From the NCBI GenBank assembly GCA_007123695.1, contig SLGN01000136.1, positions 1 through 17,998 on the forward strand: a DNA stretch of 17,998 bases. Direction: 5' to 3'. Positions 1 to 9,351 of the stretch are shown in pieces (positions within the stretch are counted from its first letter, which is position 1; the number at the start of each line of letters is the position of its first letter). The notes beneath the pieces were generated by a model, which saw nothing but the letters and a program-made list of their open reading frames with translations, was not told the DNA's origin and did not search any database. The position numbers and the translations under genes were made by a program. The DNA comes from Verrucomicrobiales bacterium. GTDB taxonomy: Bacteria > Verrucomicrobiota > Verrucomicrobiia > Verrucomicrobiales > DEV007.

Positions 1-63
1 ATACGTTCAAAAAAAATCAATGGAAATCGAGTTCTTGGTCAAAGAAAGCGCTTTTGTGCCGGT

Positions 64-87
64 CTCCGGCCCGGTCCGCTGCCGGAG
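64..87 (-). terminator. weak hairpin downstream of secA
   Basis: A 7-bp perfect inverted repeat (CTCCGGC at 64-70, GCCGGAG at 81-87, 10-nt loop) starts 15 bases after the secA stop codon. On the minus strand it is followed by A-rich sequence. A T8 run lies about 48 bases further on (A8 at 9-16 on the plus strand). This is not a textbook intrinsic terminator, but it is the only stem near the gene end. Nothing else is recognisable in 1-102. Confidence 0.25.
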
Positions 88-102
88 GTTCCGTCGTGAG
101 GC

Positions 103-3270
<3,168 letters not shown>

Positions 3271-3308
3271 GGGAAAACAAAGGGATGGGGAACGGAGGTC
3301 CGGACCTT

Positions 3309-3339
3309 AGCCCATCTATGGGCTTTTTCAGCGTTTTTT
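3309..3339 (+). other. plus-oriented terminator-like hairpin between parA and secA
   Basis: AGCCCA (3309-3314), loop TCTA, TGGGCT (3319-3324) is followed by TTTT and then a second T6 run at 3334-3339. This reads as an intrinsic terminator on the plus strand, although both flanking genes run on the minus strand. On the minus strand no T run follows the stem, so it would not end parA transcription. It lies in the 119-bp parA-secA gap, which also contains the palindrome GGTCCGGACC at 3297-3306. It may block antisense transcription or fold in the secA leader. Confidence 0.35.
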
Positions 3340-3389
3340 CCGCCCGGTGAGCTGCGGCAGCCCGCTCGGAGCGCCCCGCCCCCCCCCGC

Positions 3390-4157
3390 TCAGGCGTGGC
3401 GGCGCAGGAACTCGTCGGCGAGCGCGCGGTAGGCGATGGCCCCCGTGCAGTTGGGCGCGTAGTCGATGATCGTCTGTCCGTAGCTGGGGGCCTCGCCGAG
3501 GCGGATGTTGCGGGGTATGACGGTCTCGTAGGTGACTTCGGGGAAGTATTCGCGGACGTCGTTGATGACCATCGCCGAGAGGTTGGTGCGGCTGTCGGCC
3601 ATGGTCATGACGATGCCCTCGAGCACGACCTCGTCGTTGGCCCCGGACTCGCGGATCTGCTGGTGGACGCCGACGATCTTGGAGAGGCCTTCGAGCCCGA
3701 AGTATTCGCACTGGAGCGGCACGATCAGCTCGTCGGCGGCGGCGAGGGCCGAGGTCATGAGCACGCCGAGGGAGGGCGGGCAGTCGACGAGCATGTAGTC
3801 GGCCGGGGCGGCGGCCTTGAAAGGCGCGAGGAGCTTGCGCAGCCGCACGAGGTGGTCGTCTTCGCGGGCCATCTCGATCTCGCATCCGGCGAGGTCCATG
3901 TCGCAGGGGATGAGGCTGAGGTTCTCGTATTTCGTCGGCAGCACGAGTTCGGACACGTCGCCGCCGCCGATGAGGTGCTGGTAGATGCTGGGATGCTCGC
4001 CGGGGACGAAACCGAGGGCGCTGGTCGAGTTCGCCTGCGGATCGAGATCGAGGACGACGACGGGCACGCCGCGCTCCGCAAGACAAGCCCCGAGGTTGAC
4101 CGAGGTCGTGGTCTTACCGACGCCGCCTTTCTGGTTGGCTATGGCAATGGTCTTCAT
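3390..4157 (-). CDS. parA: ParA/Soj-family chromosome-partitioning ATPase
   Basis: This 255-aa protein is a ParA/MinD-type deviant Walker ATPase. ParA proteins bind DNA as ATP dimers and, with ParB bound at parS, drive segregation of replicated origins. The deviant Walker A is at 10-17 (KGGVGKTT, signature K10 and catalytic-loop K15). The A' motif is VLDLDPQAN (D37, D39) and the Walker B-like stretch is YMLVDCPPS (D125). Length and layout match chromosomal Soj rather than longer plasmid ParA proteins with an N-terminal HTH. The usual partner parB is not next to it: secA follows on the same strand and the upstream gene is divergent. A DNA-binding ParA paralogue with another cargo therefore cannot be excluded. 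The ATG lies directly before the conserved KTIAIANQKGG start, and no Shine-Dalgarno is visible. A terminator is not obvious after the stop. Confidence 0.93.
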   Translation of the reverse strand: MKTIAIANQKGGVGKTTTSVNLGACLAERGVPVVVLDLDPQANSTSALGFVPGEHPSIYQHLIGGGDVSELVLPTKYENLSLIPCDMDLAGCEIEMAREDDHLVRLRKLLAPFKAAAPADYMLVDCPPSLGVLMTSALAAADELIVPLQCEYFGLEGLSKIVGVHQQIRESGANDEVVLEGIVMTMADSRTNLSAMVINDVREYFPEVTYETVIPRNIRLGEAPSYGQTIIDYAPNCTGAIAYRALADEFLRRHA

Positions 4158-4430
4158 CGGGATGGCTCGGGAGGGGTTGCAGGGGGGCGAATCTTGCCCG
4201 AACCCGCGCCGGGGGAAAGGGAAAATCCCTCCGCAGGGAAAAAAGTCGCCCGCACCGATCCGGGAACCGCCGCCGCAAGGAGTCCGCCCTTGCTCATCGG
4301 CGTGCAGGTTCTATCATGCCGCAGGGAGGCGGGGCGGTCGCTCCGACCCTCTCCCGAGACCGGGCGCCCCCCGCCGCAAATCCCGCAGACTCTCCCCGCA
4401 CTTTCCCGAAGAACCGGACGCCCCCAGCCG
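4158..4430. promoter_or_regulatory. divergent intergenic region, parA / cyclase-like gene
   Basis: This 273-bp gap lies between two divergent genes and must hold promoters for both. On the plus strand the best match is TTGCTC (4290-4295), a 16-bp spacer and TATCAT (4312-4317, 5 of 6 to the -10 consensus), giving a leader of roughly 105 nt. No comparable promoter is clear for parA. A small stem TCCCT/AGGGA (4226-4230, 4235-4239) is flanked by A/T runs. No protein-coding frame with a convincing product is present. Confidence 0.35.
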
Positions 4431-5735
4431 ATGCGACGCTACTGGACGATCTCTCTGGCCATCGGAGGCGGTGCCGCCCTCGCGGCCCTGGCCCTCCATT
4501 TCGGCGGCGTCTTCGAGCCGACCGCTGCCTGGCTGGCCGATTTCTACGCCTCGCGCGGGTGGTTTCCCGAGCCCGCTCCGCCGCGGCTGCGCTGGCTCGA
4601 GATCCCGCTCGTCGCCGTGGCGGGCCTCGGCACGGCGGCGGCGCTGGTCGAGGCGTCGAAAGCGGGGCAGCGGGCCGCCGCCGCCGCGCTGTCCCTCGTG
4701 GTGGTGGCGCTGGGCTCGCCCGCGCTCGCGCTCCATGGCGTCCACGTCGATCCGGGGGCCGCTCTGGCCGCCTGCCTGCTCGCGGTCGGAGGCGGGCTCG
4801 CCTTCGGGGCCACCGAGCTGGGCCGCCGCAAGGCGCTGCTGGAGGAGGCGCTGGGCTCGCGCGTCTCCGCCGCGCTCGCTGCCGAACTGCTCGACTCCCC
4901 CGCCCCGCCCGCCTTCGACGGGGCGGAGAGGGACGCGACCGTCCTCGTCTGCCGCCTCCTTTCCCCCGGAGGCGGAGAGACCCGTCCCGCCCCGGCCGAG
5001 GCCCTGCGCGTCGGCGGGCTCTTCCAGCGCACCGTCTCGGCCTTCCTCCTGTCCCGCGGCGCCTACTTGGAAGAGGCGGGCCCCGAGCGGATCCGCGCGG
5101 TCTTCGGGCTCGTCCGCGAAGAGGAAGACCATGCCGCCCGGGCCTGCCGCGCCGCGCTCGACCTGCGGGGGCGTCTCCGCGGCTTTGCCAGGGAATGCGA
5201 GACCCTCTGGTTCCTCGAGCCGCAGTGGGGGGTGGGAGCCGCCTCGGGCCGCATCGTCGCGGGACTGTGCCGCAGGCCCGGCCGCGCCCAGCTCGTGGGA
5301 CTGGGAGGGGGCGACCTCGCCGACCGGCTCGCCCTCGCCAACGGACGCTACGGGTCCGATCTGCTCGTCGCGGCGGAGACCTGGCGGCTGGTGCGCGAAA
5401 GCTTCGAGGTGCGGCCGCTGGAGATGCTCTACGACTCCGAGCGGCAGAGCCTCGTGGAAGTCTATCAACTGCTCGCCGAGAGCGCGGCCTTTTCCGAGGA
5501 CGACCGCGCGCGGCGCGACGCCTTCTGGCGCGGCGTGCTGCACCTGCGCGCCGGGGAATCGCAGGCGGCACTCGAGGAGCTGGGCCGGGCCCGCGTGCCC
5601 GGCGCCGACGACGAAGCCCTCGAGAAGCTGATGGCGCAGGCCCAGGCGGCGGTCGCGGCCCCCGCCCCGCGGGCTCTGCGCCTCGTCCGCAAACTCGTCG
5701 ACGAGGGCCACGCACGCCCCTCCAGCCAGCTCTGA
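4431..5735 (+). CDS. membrane protein with degenerate class III nucleotide-cyclase domain
   Basis: The product is 434 aa. Four hydrophobic segments (about 5-25, 55-75, 82-102, 108-128) are followed by a linker (about 131-154, RRKALLEEALGSRV...) resembling the LRRAFGRYVSPEV stretch before many bacterial class III adenylate cyclase domains. Residues about 166-350 align with that fold: ATVLVCRLL stands for the usual VTVLFADIR, GPERIRAVFG for GDAIMAVFG, GVGAASGRIVAG for GVGIHTGEVVVG, and GGGDLADRL for IGDTVNLASRL. Both metal-binding aspartates (to R175 and E219) and the transition-state Asn (to D295) appear replaced, so I infer it does not make cAMP or cGMP and acts as a sensor or scaffold. The tail (350-434) is helical and charged, possibly one TPR-like hairpin. 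The start is the only ATG before the first membrane helix. recR begins 39 bp downstream on the same strand, so an operon is likely. Fold call moderate; function unknown. Confidence 0.75.
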   Translation: MRRYWTISLAIGGGAALAALALHFGGVFEPTAAWLADFYASRGWFPEPAPPRLRWLEIPLVAVAGLGTAAALVEASKAGQRAAAAALSLVVVALGSPALALHGVHVDPGAALAACLLAVGGGLAFGATELGRRKALLEEALGSRVSAALAAELLDSPAPPAFDGAERDATVLVCRLLSPGGGETRPAPAEALRVGGLFQRTVSAFLLSRGAYLEEAGPERIRAVFGLVREEEDHAARACRAALDLRGRLRGFARECETLWFLEPQWGVGAASGRIVAGLCRRPGRAQLVGLGGGDLADRLALANGRYGSDLLVAAETWRLVRESFEVRPLEMLYDSERQSLVEVYQLLAESAAFSEDDRARRDAFWRGVLHLRAGESQAALEELGRARVPGADDEALEKLMAQAQAAVAAPAPRALRLVRKLVDEGHARPSSQL

Positions 5736-5774
5736 ACGTATCGGAGAGACGCCCCCGACCCCGATCCCGAGACC

Positions 5775-6386
5775 ATGGCCTCCGTCGATTATCCCGAACC
5801 CGTGCGCCGGCTCGTCTCCGAGCTGAAGCAACTCCCCGGCATCGGCCCCAAGAGCGCCGAACGCATCGCGGTGTGGCTGCTGCAGCCGCCGGGGGAGGCG
5901 CCGCGGCACCTTTCCGAGGCGCTCGCGCGCGCCGCCGAGGAAGTTCTCGAATGCGCCACCTGCGGCTTCTTCTCGACCGAGGCCGACGGCTGCGCCGTGT
6001 GCGACGCGCCGAACCGCGACCCGCGCCAGCTCTGCATCGTGGAGCAGCCCACCGACATCCTGCCGCTGGAGCGCAGCGGCGCCTTCCGCGGCCACTACCA
6101 CTCGCTGCGCGGGCGCATCTCGCCGCTCGACGACATCGGGCCCGAAGACCTGCGTATCGCCGAACTGACCGAACGTCTCGGCTCGGGAGGCATCGAGGAA
6201 GTCATTCTCGCGCTCGGCTCCGACGTCGAGGGCGAGGCCACGGGCCACTACCTCGCCGATCTTCTCGCCGCCTACCCGGACCTCCGGGTCTCGCGCCTCG
6301 CCCAGGGCCTGCCGGCCGGCGGAGGCCTCCACAGCGCCGACGAACTCACCCTGATGCGCGCCCTGCAGGGCCGGGTCGGTGTTTGA
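5775..6386 (+). CDS. recR: RecR, recombination mediator protein
   Basis: RecR works with RecO (and RecF) in the cytoplasm to load RecA onto SSB-coated single-stranded gaps during recombinational repair. The 203-aa product has the expected length and order. A helix-hairpin-helix is at about 18-32 (LPGIGPKSAERIA). A four-cysteine zinc finger uses C60, C63, C73 and C76. A TOPRIM domain begins at LCIVEQPTDI (86-95), includes RGRISPLDDIGPEDL (112-126), and is followed by a C-terminal GG-LHSADELTLMRAL segment (183-197) matching the conserved ADE-TL-RAL end. The N-terminus YPEPVRRLVSELKQLPGIG fixes the start. The common neighbours dnaX and ybaB are absent; the gene follows a cyclase-like membrane protein gene by 39 bp and is probably cotranscribed with it. 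No U-run terminator is evident after the stop. Confidence 0.97.
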   Translation: MASVDYPEPVRRLVSELKQLPGIGPKSAERIAVWLLQPPGEAPRHLSEALARAAEEVLECATCGFFSTEADGCAVCDAPNRDPRQLCIVEQPTDILPLERSGAFRGHYHSLRGRISPLDDIGPEDLRIAELTERLGSGGIEEVILALGSDVEGEATGHYLADLLAAYPDLRVSRLAQGLPAGGGLHSADELTLMRALQGRVGV

Positions 6387-6570
6387 CGGACGTGACCCCG
6401 GCAAAAAGCACACCTCGCCTCCGTTGCACGATCCGGCAGGCTACCATGATCGGCGCAAGCCTTCATAAAATCGGGAAACCGTTGACAGGATGGGGGAAAT
6501 CCAGCAGACTCCGCCAGTTTTCCTCCGAAGTTTCTTGACTCCGTCCCCCTTTTCTCGCTAAACATGCGGC
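6387..6570 (+). promoter_or_regulatory. intergenic region with promoter of the secreted-protein gene
   Basis: The 184-bp gap ends with a TTGACT hexamer (6535-6540), a 17-bp spacer and CTAAAC (6558-6563, or GCTAAA one base earlier). This puts the predicted transcription start at about 6570-6571, on the ATG itself. A TTGACA also occurs at 6482-6487 without a good -10 partner. I see no recR terminator with a U tract and no coding frame in the gap. The leaderless reading is inference; the hexamers are seen. Confidence 0.35.
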
Positions 6571-7722
6571 ATGACTGCTGCCGCAGCGAACTCCGAGGGC
6601 GTCTGCCGAAGGCGCCCGCTCTGGAGCCGACATCGATTCGCCGGAACCGGTCCTCCGGGTTGGCGACGATGGTCCTTTCTGTTTTTGGTTCTCCTTTTCG
6701 TTCCCGGCGATTTCCTCGAGGCGCGGGTGCTGCGGCACCGGGCGACGAATTTCTCGGTGCGCGCCGACCGCGGCTACCGGCTCCAAGTCTACCGCGGCAT
6801 CTACACGATCCGCCGGGGGCGGGAATCGGTCACCCGGATGCGGCTGCGCTCGCCCGTGGACCAAAGGAGCACCGCCCAGGGTCTCGCCTCCACCGCCCGG
6901 CTGCGCGGCACCCGCGTCGTCCGCCGCGGCCGCACCCACCGGGTGACCGGCCAGGTCGGGACCAACCTGGTCCTCGTCGACATCGTCGGGCAGGGTCCGG
7001 TCTTCACGGTCACGAAGTATTCCCTGCCGCGCAACCGCGTCGGGAACCAGCGGGCCCGGAGGGTGCGCGCCCTCACCCCTCGCGACGTCGCCGCGCTGCG
7101 CCGCATCGTCGGCACCGCCCGCGGCGGGATCGTCTCGCCGCTGCCGCCCGCGATGCCGATGCGGCGGTTCGCCCAAGGCGGAGCCTCGGCCTTGGTCCCC
7201 GCCCTGCCGGGATGGACCCACAACGGCTTCAACGGCGCGCTTGCCGGCGGGCGCCCCGGCCAGGCCCTCTACGGGTTCGGAACCCCGGGCTTCATCCCCT
7301 TCTACATTGCCTCCGGAAACGCAGTGTTCACGGAATTTCCCAAAAACTTCGGTGGCGGAGTCGTCGTGACCGACGTCGCCTTCATCCCCGGCTCCGCCGG
7401 AGTGCTGGGTCCTGGTTTCGATTCCGCGATCTACTCCTTTCGCTTCCTCGCGGGCGGCATCCCTCACGAAGGCATCATCCTGTCCGGCACGAACGACAAT
7501 CTCTTCTACCACTCCTACATCTCCGTCCGCGAAGGGCTCCCGCCCGGCATCGGGCAGGCCCTCGTGGGCTCGTGGAACAGTTGGGATCCCTCCCCGGCGG
7601 TCACGGCGCGGCTGGCGCAGACCCTCAACACCCTGCGCACCACGGCGGTCCCCGGCAACCCCATCGACCAGCGCGTCTTCGATAGGCTCCACGAAGCGTG
7701 GCGGGAATACATCCGGCGGTAG
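6571..7722 (+). CDS. secreted protein of unknown function
   Basis: I do not recognise this 383-aa protein. Residues 1-33 are a long Arg-rich leader. A hydrophobic core follows (about 34-47, WSFLFLVLLFVPG), then FLEA at 48-51, which could be a signal-peptidase I site after A51. It is therefore likely exported to the periplasm or cell surface. The mature N-terminal half (about 52-180) is very rich in arginine, with repeated short beta-like stretches such as YRLQVYRGIYTIRRG and TNLVLVDIVGQGPVFTV. The C-terminal half (about 215-325) is rich in Gly, Phe and aromatic residues (FGTPGFIPFYIASGN, SFRFLAGGIPHEGIILSG) and looks like a compact beta domain, ending in a helix (about 343-383). No catalytic motif stands out. 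No other ATG occurs before residue 88 or so, which supports this start. It stands alone between recR and a convergent gene 8 bp away. Confidence 0.75.
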   Translation: MTAAAANSEGVCRRRPLWSRHRFAGTGPPGWRRWSFLFLVLLFVPGDFLEARVLRHRATNFSVRADRGYRLQVYRGIYTIRRGRESVTRMRLRSPVDQRSTAQGLASTARLRGTRVVRRGRTHRVTGQVGTNLVLVDIVGQGPVFTVTKYSLPRNRVGNQRARRVRALTPRDVAALRRIVGTARGGIVSPLPPAMPMRRFAQGGASALVPALPGWTHNGFNGALAGGRPGQALYGFGTPGFIPFYIASGNAVFTEFPKNFGGGVVVTDVAFIPGSAGVLGPGFDSAIYSFRFLAGGIPHEGIILSGTNDNLFYHSYISVREGLPPGIGQALVGSWNSWDPSPAVTARLAQTLNTLRTTAVPGNPIDQRVFDRLHEAWREYIRR

Positions 7723-7730
7723 AGGGCGAC

Positions 7731-8120
7731 TCACCCGCCCGATCCGTCGATGCGCCGCCGCGAGGCTTTGCGATCGGACCGGTGCTGCTTGGCGTCGCGC
7801 AGGCGGGCCTTGGCGGCGCGCGAGGGCTTGCGCCTCTGGTAGCGCGTCCGCGCCCGCTGTCGCGCGGCGGCGAGCTTGGCGGCGGCGGCGGCCTGCTCGA
7901 TCTGGTCGCAGAGGCGCCCGCGGGCGATCTCGCGGTTCTTTTCCCGCGAGCGCGTTTCCTGGCAGCTCACCTCGCGTCCGCTCGGGAGATGCTTGAGGTA
8001 GACGCAGGACGAAGTCTTGTTGATCTTCTGCCCGCCGCTGCCCGAGCCGAGCACGAAGCGCTCTTCCAGATCCTCTTCGCGGATCCGGAGGCGCTGCATG
8101 CGTTCGGAAAGGGTTTCCAT
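7731..8120 (-). CDS. GGQ-domain peptide release factor-like protein (MTRFR/C12orf65- or ArfB-like)
   Basis: This 129-aa protein carries only the peptidyl-tRNA hydrolysis domain of class I release factors, with no codon-recognition domain. The core GSGSGGQKINKTSSCVYLKH has the catalytic GGQ at 29-31. The following HLPSGREVSCQETRS-EKNR stretch (about 44-63) closely resembles the mitochondrial rescue factor MTRFR (C12orf65). The C-terminal tail (about 88-124) is very basic (Arg/Lys-rich), as in ArfB and MTRFR, where it reaches the mRNA channel or rRNA of stalled ribosomes. The likely role is release of nascent chains from stalled ribosomes or split 50S subunits. I chose the ATG at 8120 because the family homology begins just after it. 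An in-frame ATG at 8183 would add 21 residues without family likeness and would cross the promoter region and the first codon of the divergent methyltransferase gene. Family firm; exact rescue pathway inferred. Confidence 0.88.
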   Translation of the reverse strand: METLSERMQRLRIREEDLEERFVLGSGSGGQKINKTSSCVYLKHLPSGREVSCQETRSREKNREIARGRLCDQIEQAAAAAKLAAARQRARTRYQRRKPSRAAKARLRDAKQHRSDRKASRRRIDGSGG

Positions 8121-8181
8121 CGGGACGGAGGACTCAACAGGGTTGACTGCGCCAGCATACCCTATTGATTGGCGGAAATCC
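8121..8181. promoter_or_regulatory. short divergent promoter region (release factor-like / methyltransferase)
   Basis: Only 61 bp separate the two divergent starts. On the plus strand a TTGACT hexamer (8143-8148) is followed by 16 bp and TTGATT (8165-8170), a weak -10. On the minus strand TATGCT is a possible -10 without a clear -35. TTGACT also precedes the gene at 6571, which hints at a shared promoter type. Confidence 0.25.
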
Positions 8182-8838
8182 ATGATGACCGGCCGCCACC
8201 ACAGTGAGCGCTCCGCTTCGGTCTACACCAAGCGGACTCTCGCCCTCTACGACCGGTGGGTGCTCGGTTTCTCGAACCGCTACGTCTGGCGCTGCCAGAC
8301 CGAGCACCTCCTCGAGCTCTACCGCCGCCACCTCACGGACAACCATCTCGAGGCGGGGCCGGGAACGGGCCGGCTCCTCGCCGACACGCTGCCGCAGCTC
8401 CCGGGGCCGGTGCGCCGGTGTGCCCTCGTCGATCTCAACCCCGACTGCCTCGATCACGCCTCGGCGGAACTCGCCGCCCACGGCCCCGAGCGCCACCTCG
8501 CCGACCTGCTCCAGCCTCTCGAGCTGCCCGGACCGCGCTTCGCCTCCATCGCTTTGAACTACGTGCTGCACTGCCTGCCGGGCCCTCTCGAGGAAAAGTC
8601 CGGAAACGTCTTCGACCACCTACGCGACCACCTCGAGGACGACGGGGTCCTCTTCGGCTCGACCCTTCTCGGCAAGGACATCCAGATCCCCCTGGCTGCG
8701 AGGCCCCTGATGGCGGCCTACAACCGCATGGGGGTCTTCGACAACGGCGAGGACTCGCTCGGAGGATTGATGGAATCGCTTTCGCAACGGTTCCGCACCT
8801 TCCACGTCGAGGTCCACGGGTGCGGCGTCCTTTTTTAG
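8182..8838 (+). CDS. class I SAM-dependent methyltransferase
   Basis: The 218-aa product is a Rossmann-fold methyltransferase of the small type 11/12 kind. Motif I is HLEAGPGTGRLL (55-66), the glycine-rich SAM loop. An acidic residue at the end of strand 2 (VDLNPDCL, D84) should bind the ribose hydroxyls. Motif IV is ALNYVLHCLPG (124-134), and LEDDGVLFGSTLLG (151-164) matches the usual post-motif strand. The N-terminal segment (SASVYTKRTLALYDRWVLGFSNRYVWRC) resembles small-molecule methyltransferases in which YD--V---S---W packs over the active site. The substrate is unknown; a natural-product or quinone-type small molecule is more likely than DNA or RNA, but this is inference. The start is a tandem ATG-ATG after a weak leader. 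The reading frame stays open upstream, but the sequence there belongs to the opposite-strand gene. It is monocistronic and divergent from the release factor-like gene. Confidence 0.85.
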   Translation: MMTGRHHSERSASVYTKRTLALYDRWVLGFSNRYVWRCQTEHLLELYRRHLTDNHLEAGPGTGRLLADTLPQLPGPVRRCALVDLNPDCLDHASAELAAHGPERHLADLLQPLELPGPRFASIALNYVLHCLPGPLEEKSGNVFDHLRDHLEDDGVLFGSTLLGKDIQIPLAARPLMAAYNRMGVFDNGEDSLGGLMESLSQRFRTFHVEVHGCGVLF

Positions 8839-8863
8839 GGGCGCGGCCGCCGCTAACCGGACA

Positions 8864-8892
8864 GCCTGCGTCCTGATCACGCAACCGCAGGC
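8864..8892 (+). terminator. hairpin downstream of the methyltransferase gene
   Basis: GCCTGCG (8864-8870) pairs with CGCAGGC (8886-8892). A competing smaller stem TGCGT/ACGCA (8867-8871, 8879-8883) sits inside. It starts 25 bp after the stop codon and has no U tract, so a termination role is only plausible. I see nothing else in 8839-8970. Confidence 0.3.
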
Positions 8893-8970
8893 GGAGACGG
8901 GCGCCATGATTGGGTGCCGTCGGCGTCGGAAGGATCGGCTCGGCGCGTGCGTGGAAAAGAAGCCCTCCAG

Positions 8971-9018
8971 AAAAAAAGCGAGCCCGGGGGCGATGTCGCG
9001 CATCGCATCCCCGGGCTC
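8971..9018 (-). terminator. strong intrinsic terminator of the parE-parC-H1-like cluster
   Basis: Read on the minus strand, a 10-bp perfect GC-rich stem (arms 9009-9018 and 8980-8989, GAGCCCGGGG/CCCCGGGCTC) encloses a second 6-bp stem (9001-9006 with 8990-8995, GCGATG/CATCGC) and a 5-nt loop. It is followed by GC and a run of seven T (8977-8971). This is the clearest intrinsic terminator in the window. It lies 64 bp after the H1-like stop codon. On the plus strand the stem is followed only by TTTG, so it could also stop transcription from the methyltransferase side less efficiently. Confidence 0.85.
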
Positions 9019-9082
9019 TTTGCTGACTTCGTTATTCCGCGAAAAAGCTTTCGCTTCGTTCGATCTTCGATCAGGAGCAACC

Positions 9083-9247
9083 TTAGCGCTTCCTCGCCGC
9101 AGCTTTCTTGGCGGGGGCTTTCTTGGCCGGGGCCTTCTTAGCTGGGGCCTTCTTGGCAGGAGCCTTCTTGGCAGGAGCCTTCTTGGCAGGAGCCTTCTTG
9201 GCAGGAGCCTTCTTGGCAGGAGCCTTCTTCGCGGGTGCTTTCCTCAT
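9083..9247 (-). CDS. histone H1-like lysine/alanine/proline-repeat protein
   Basis: The 54-aa product is MR, nine tandem KAPAK pentapeptides, and the tail KAAARKR. It has no acidic residue in this form and no hydrophobic core, so it should be unfolded and bind DNA or RNA by charge. This matches the C-terminal tail of eukaryotic histone H1 and the bacterial H1-like proteins (AlgP, Hc1/Hc2, TP family) involved in nucleoid compaction. I prefer the ATG at 9247 because it begins the repeat directly and GAAG lies a short distance upstream. An in-frame GTG at 9301 would add 18 residues ([18 protein letters not shown]), giving 72 aa. It follows parC on the same strand by 104 bp (50 bp with the longer form) and shares the terminator at 8971-9018, so cotranscription with topoisomerase IV genes is likely. 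The opposite-strand frame encodes only repeated AGAFL and is an artefact of the repeat. Confidence 0.85.
   Translation of the reverse strand: MRKAPAKKAPAKKAPAKKAPAKKAPAKKAPAKKAPAKKAPAKKAPAKKAAARKR
9155..9229. repeat. five perfect tandem copies of a 15-bp unit
   Basis: GGCAGGAGCCTTCTT is repeated exactly at 9155, 9170, 9185, 9200 and 9215 inside the H1-like gene. The flanking units that encode the same pentapeptide differ at several third positions (GGCCGGGGCCTTCTT, AGCTGGGGCCTTCTT, CGCGGGTGC...). Identity at the DNA level in the middle of a protein repeat points to recent slippage or homogenisation rather than protein-level selection alone. Confidence 0.95.
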
Positions 9248-9318
9248 CGTTTCTTCGTTTTGTTGGTGCTTGCTTTGCTGTTGCTTTTTCAGCGGAAACA
9301 CTTTTGCGGGATCTTCTC

Positions 9319-9350
9319 CCGTCTTGCGATGAGGCCGCCCCGGAAGACGG
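9319..9350 (-). other. inverted repeat between parC and the H1-like gene
   Basis: CCGTCTT (9319-9325) and AAGACGG (9344-9350) form a 7-bp perfect stem around an 18-nt GC-rich loop, starting directly after the parC stop codon. On the minus strand it is followed by GAGAAGATC, with no T run. It could be an attenuator, an mRNA-stabilising 3' hairpin or a processing site that lets the short H1-like message accumulate separately. Confidence 0.4.
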
Positions 9351-9351
9351 C

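Noticed and set aside
45..54. Palindrome AAAGCGCTTT as an operator
   Set aside because: Ten bases, single copy, at the window edge downstream of secA; no gene start nearby supports a regulatory role.
9155..9229. CRISPR-like direct repeats
   Set aside because: The units are contiguous 15-mers without spacers and encode a protein repeat.
9108..9332. Plus-strand frame encoding repeated AGAFL units that looks like a membrane or collagen-like protein
   Set aside because: It is the antisense of the 15-bp repeat in the H1-like gene, which has the start, tail, upstream operon and terminator on the minus strand.
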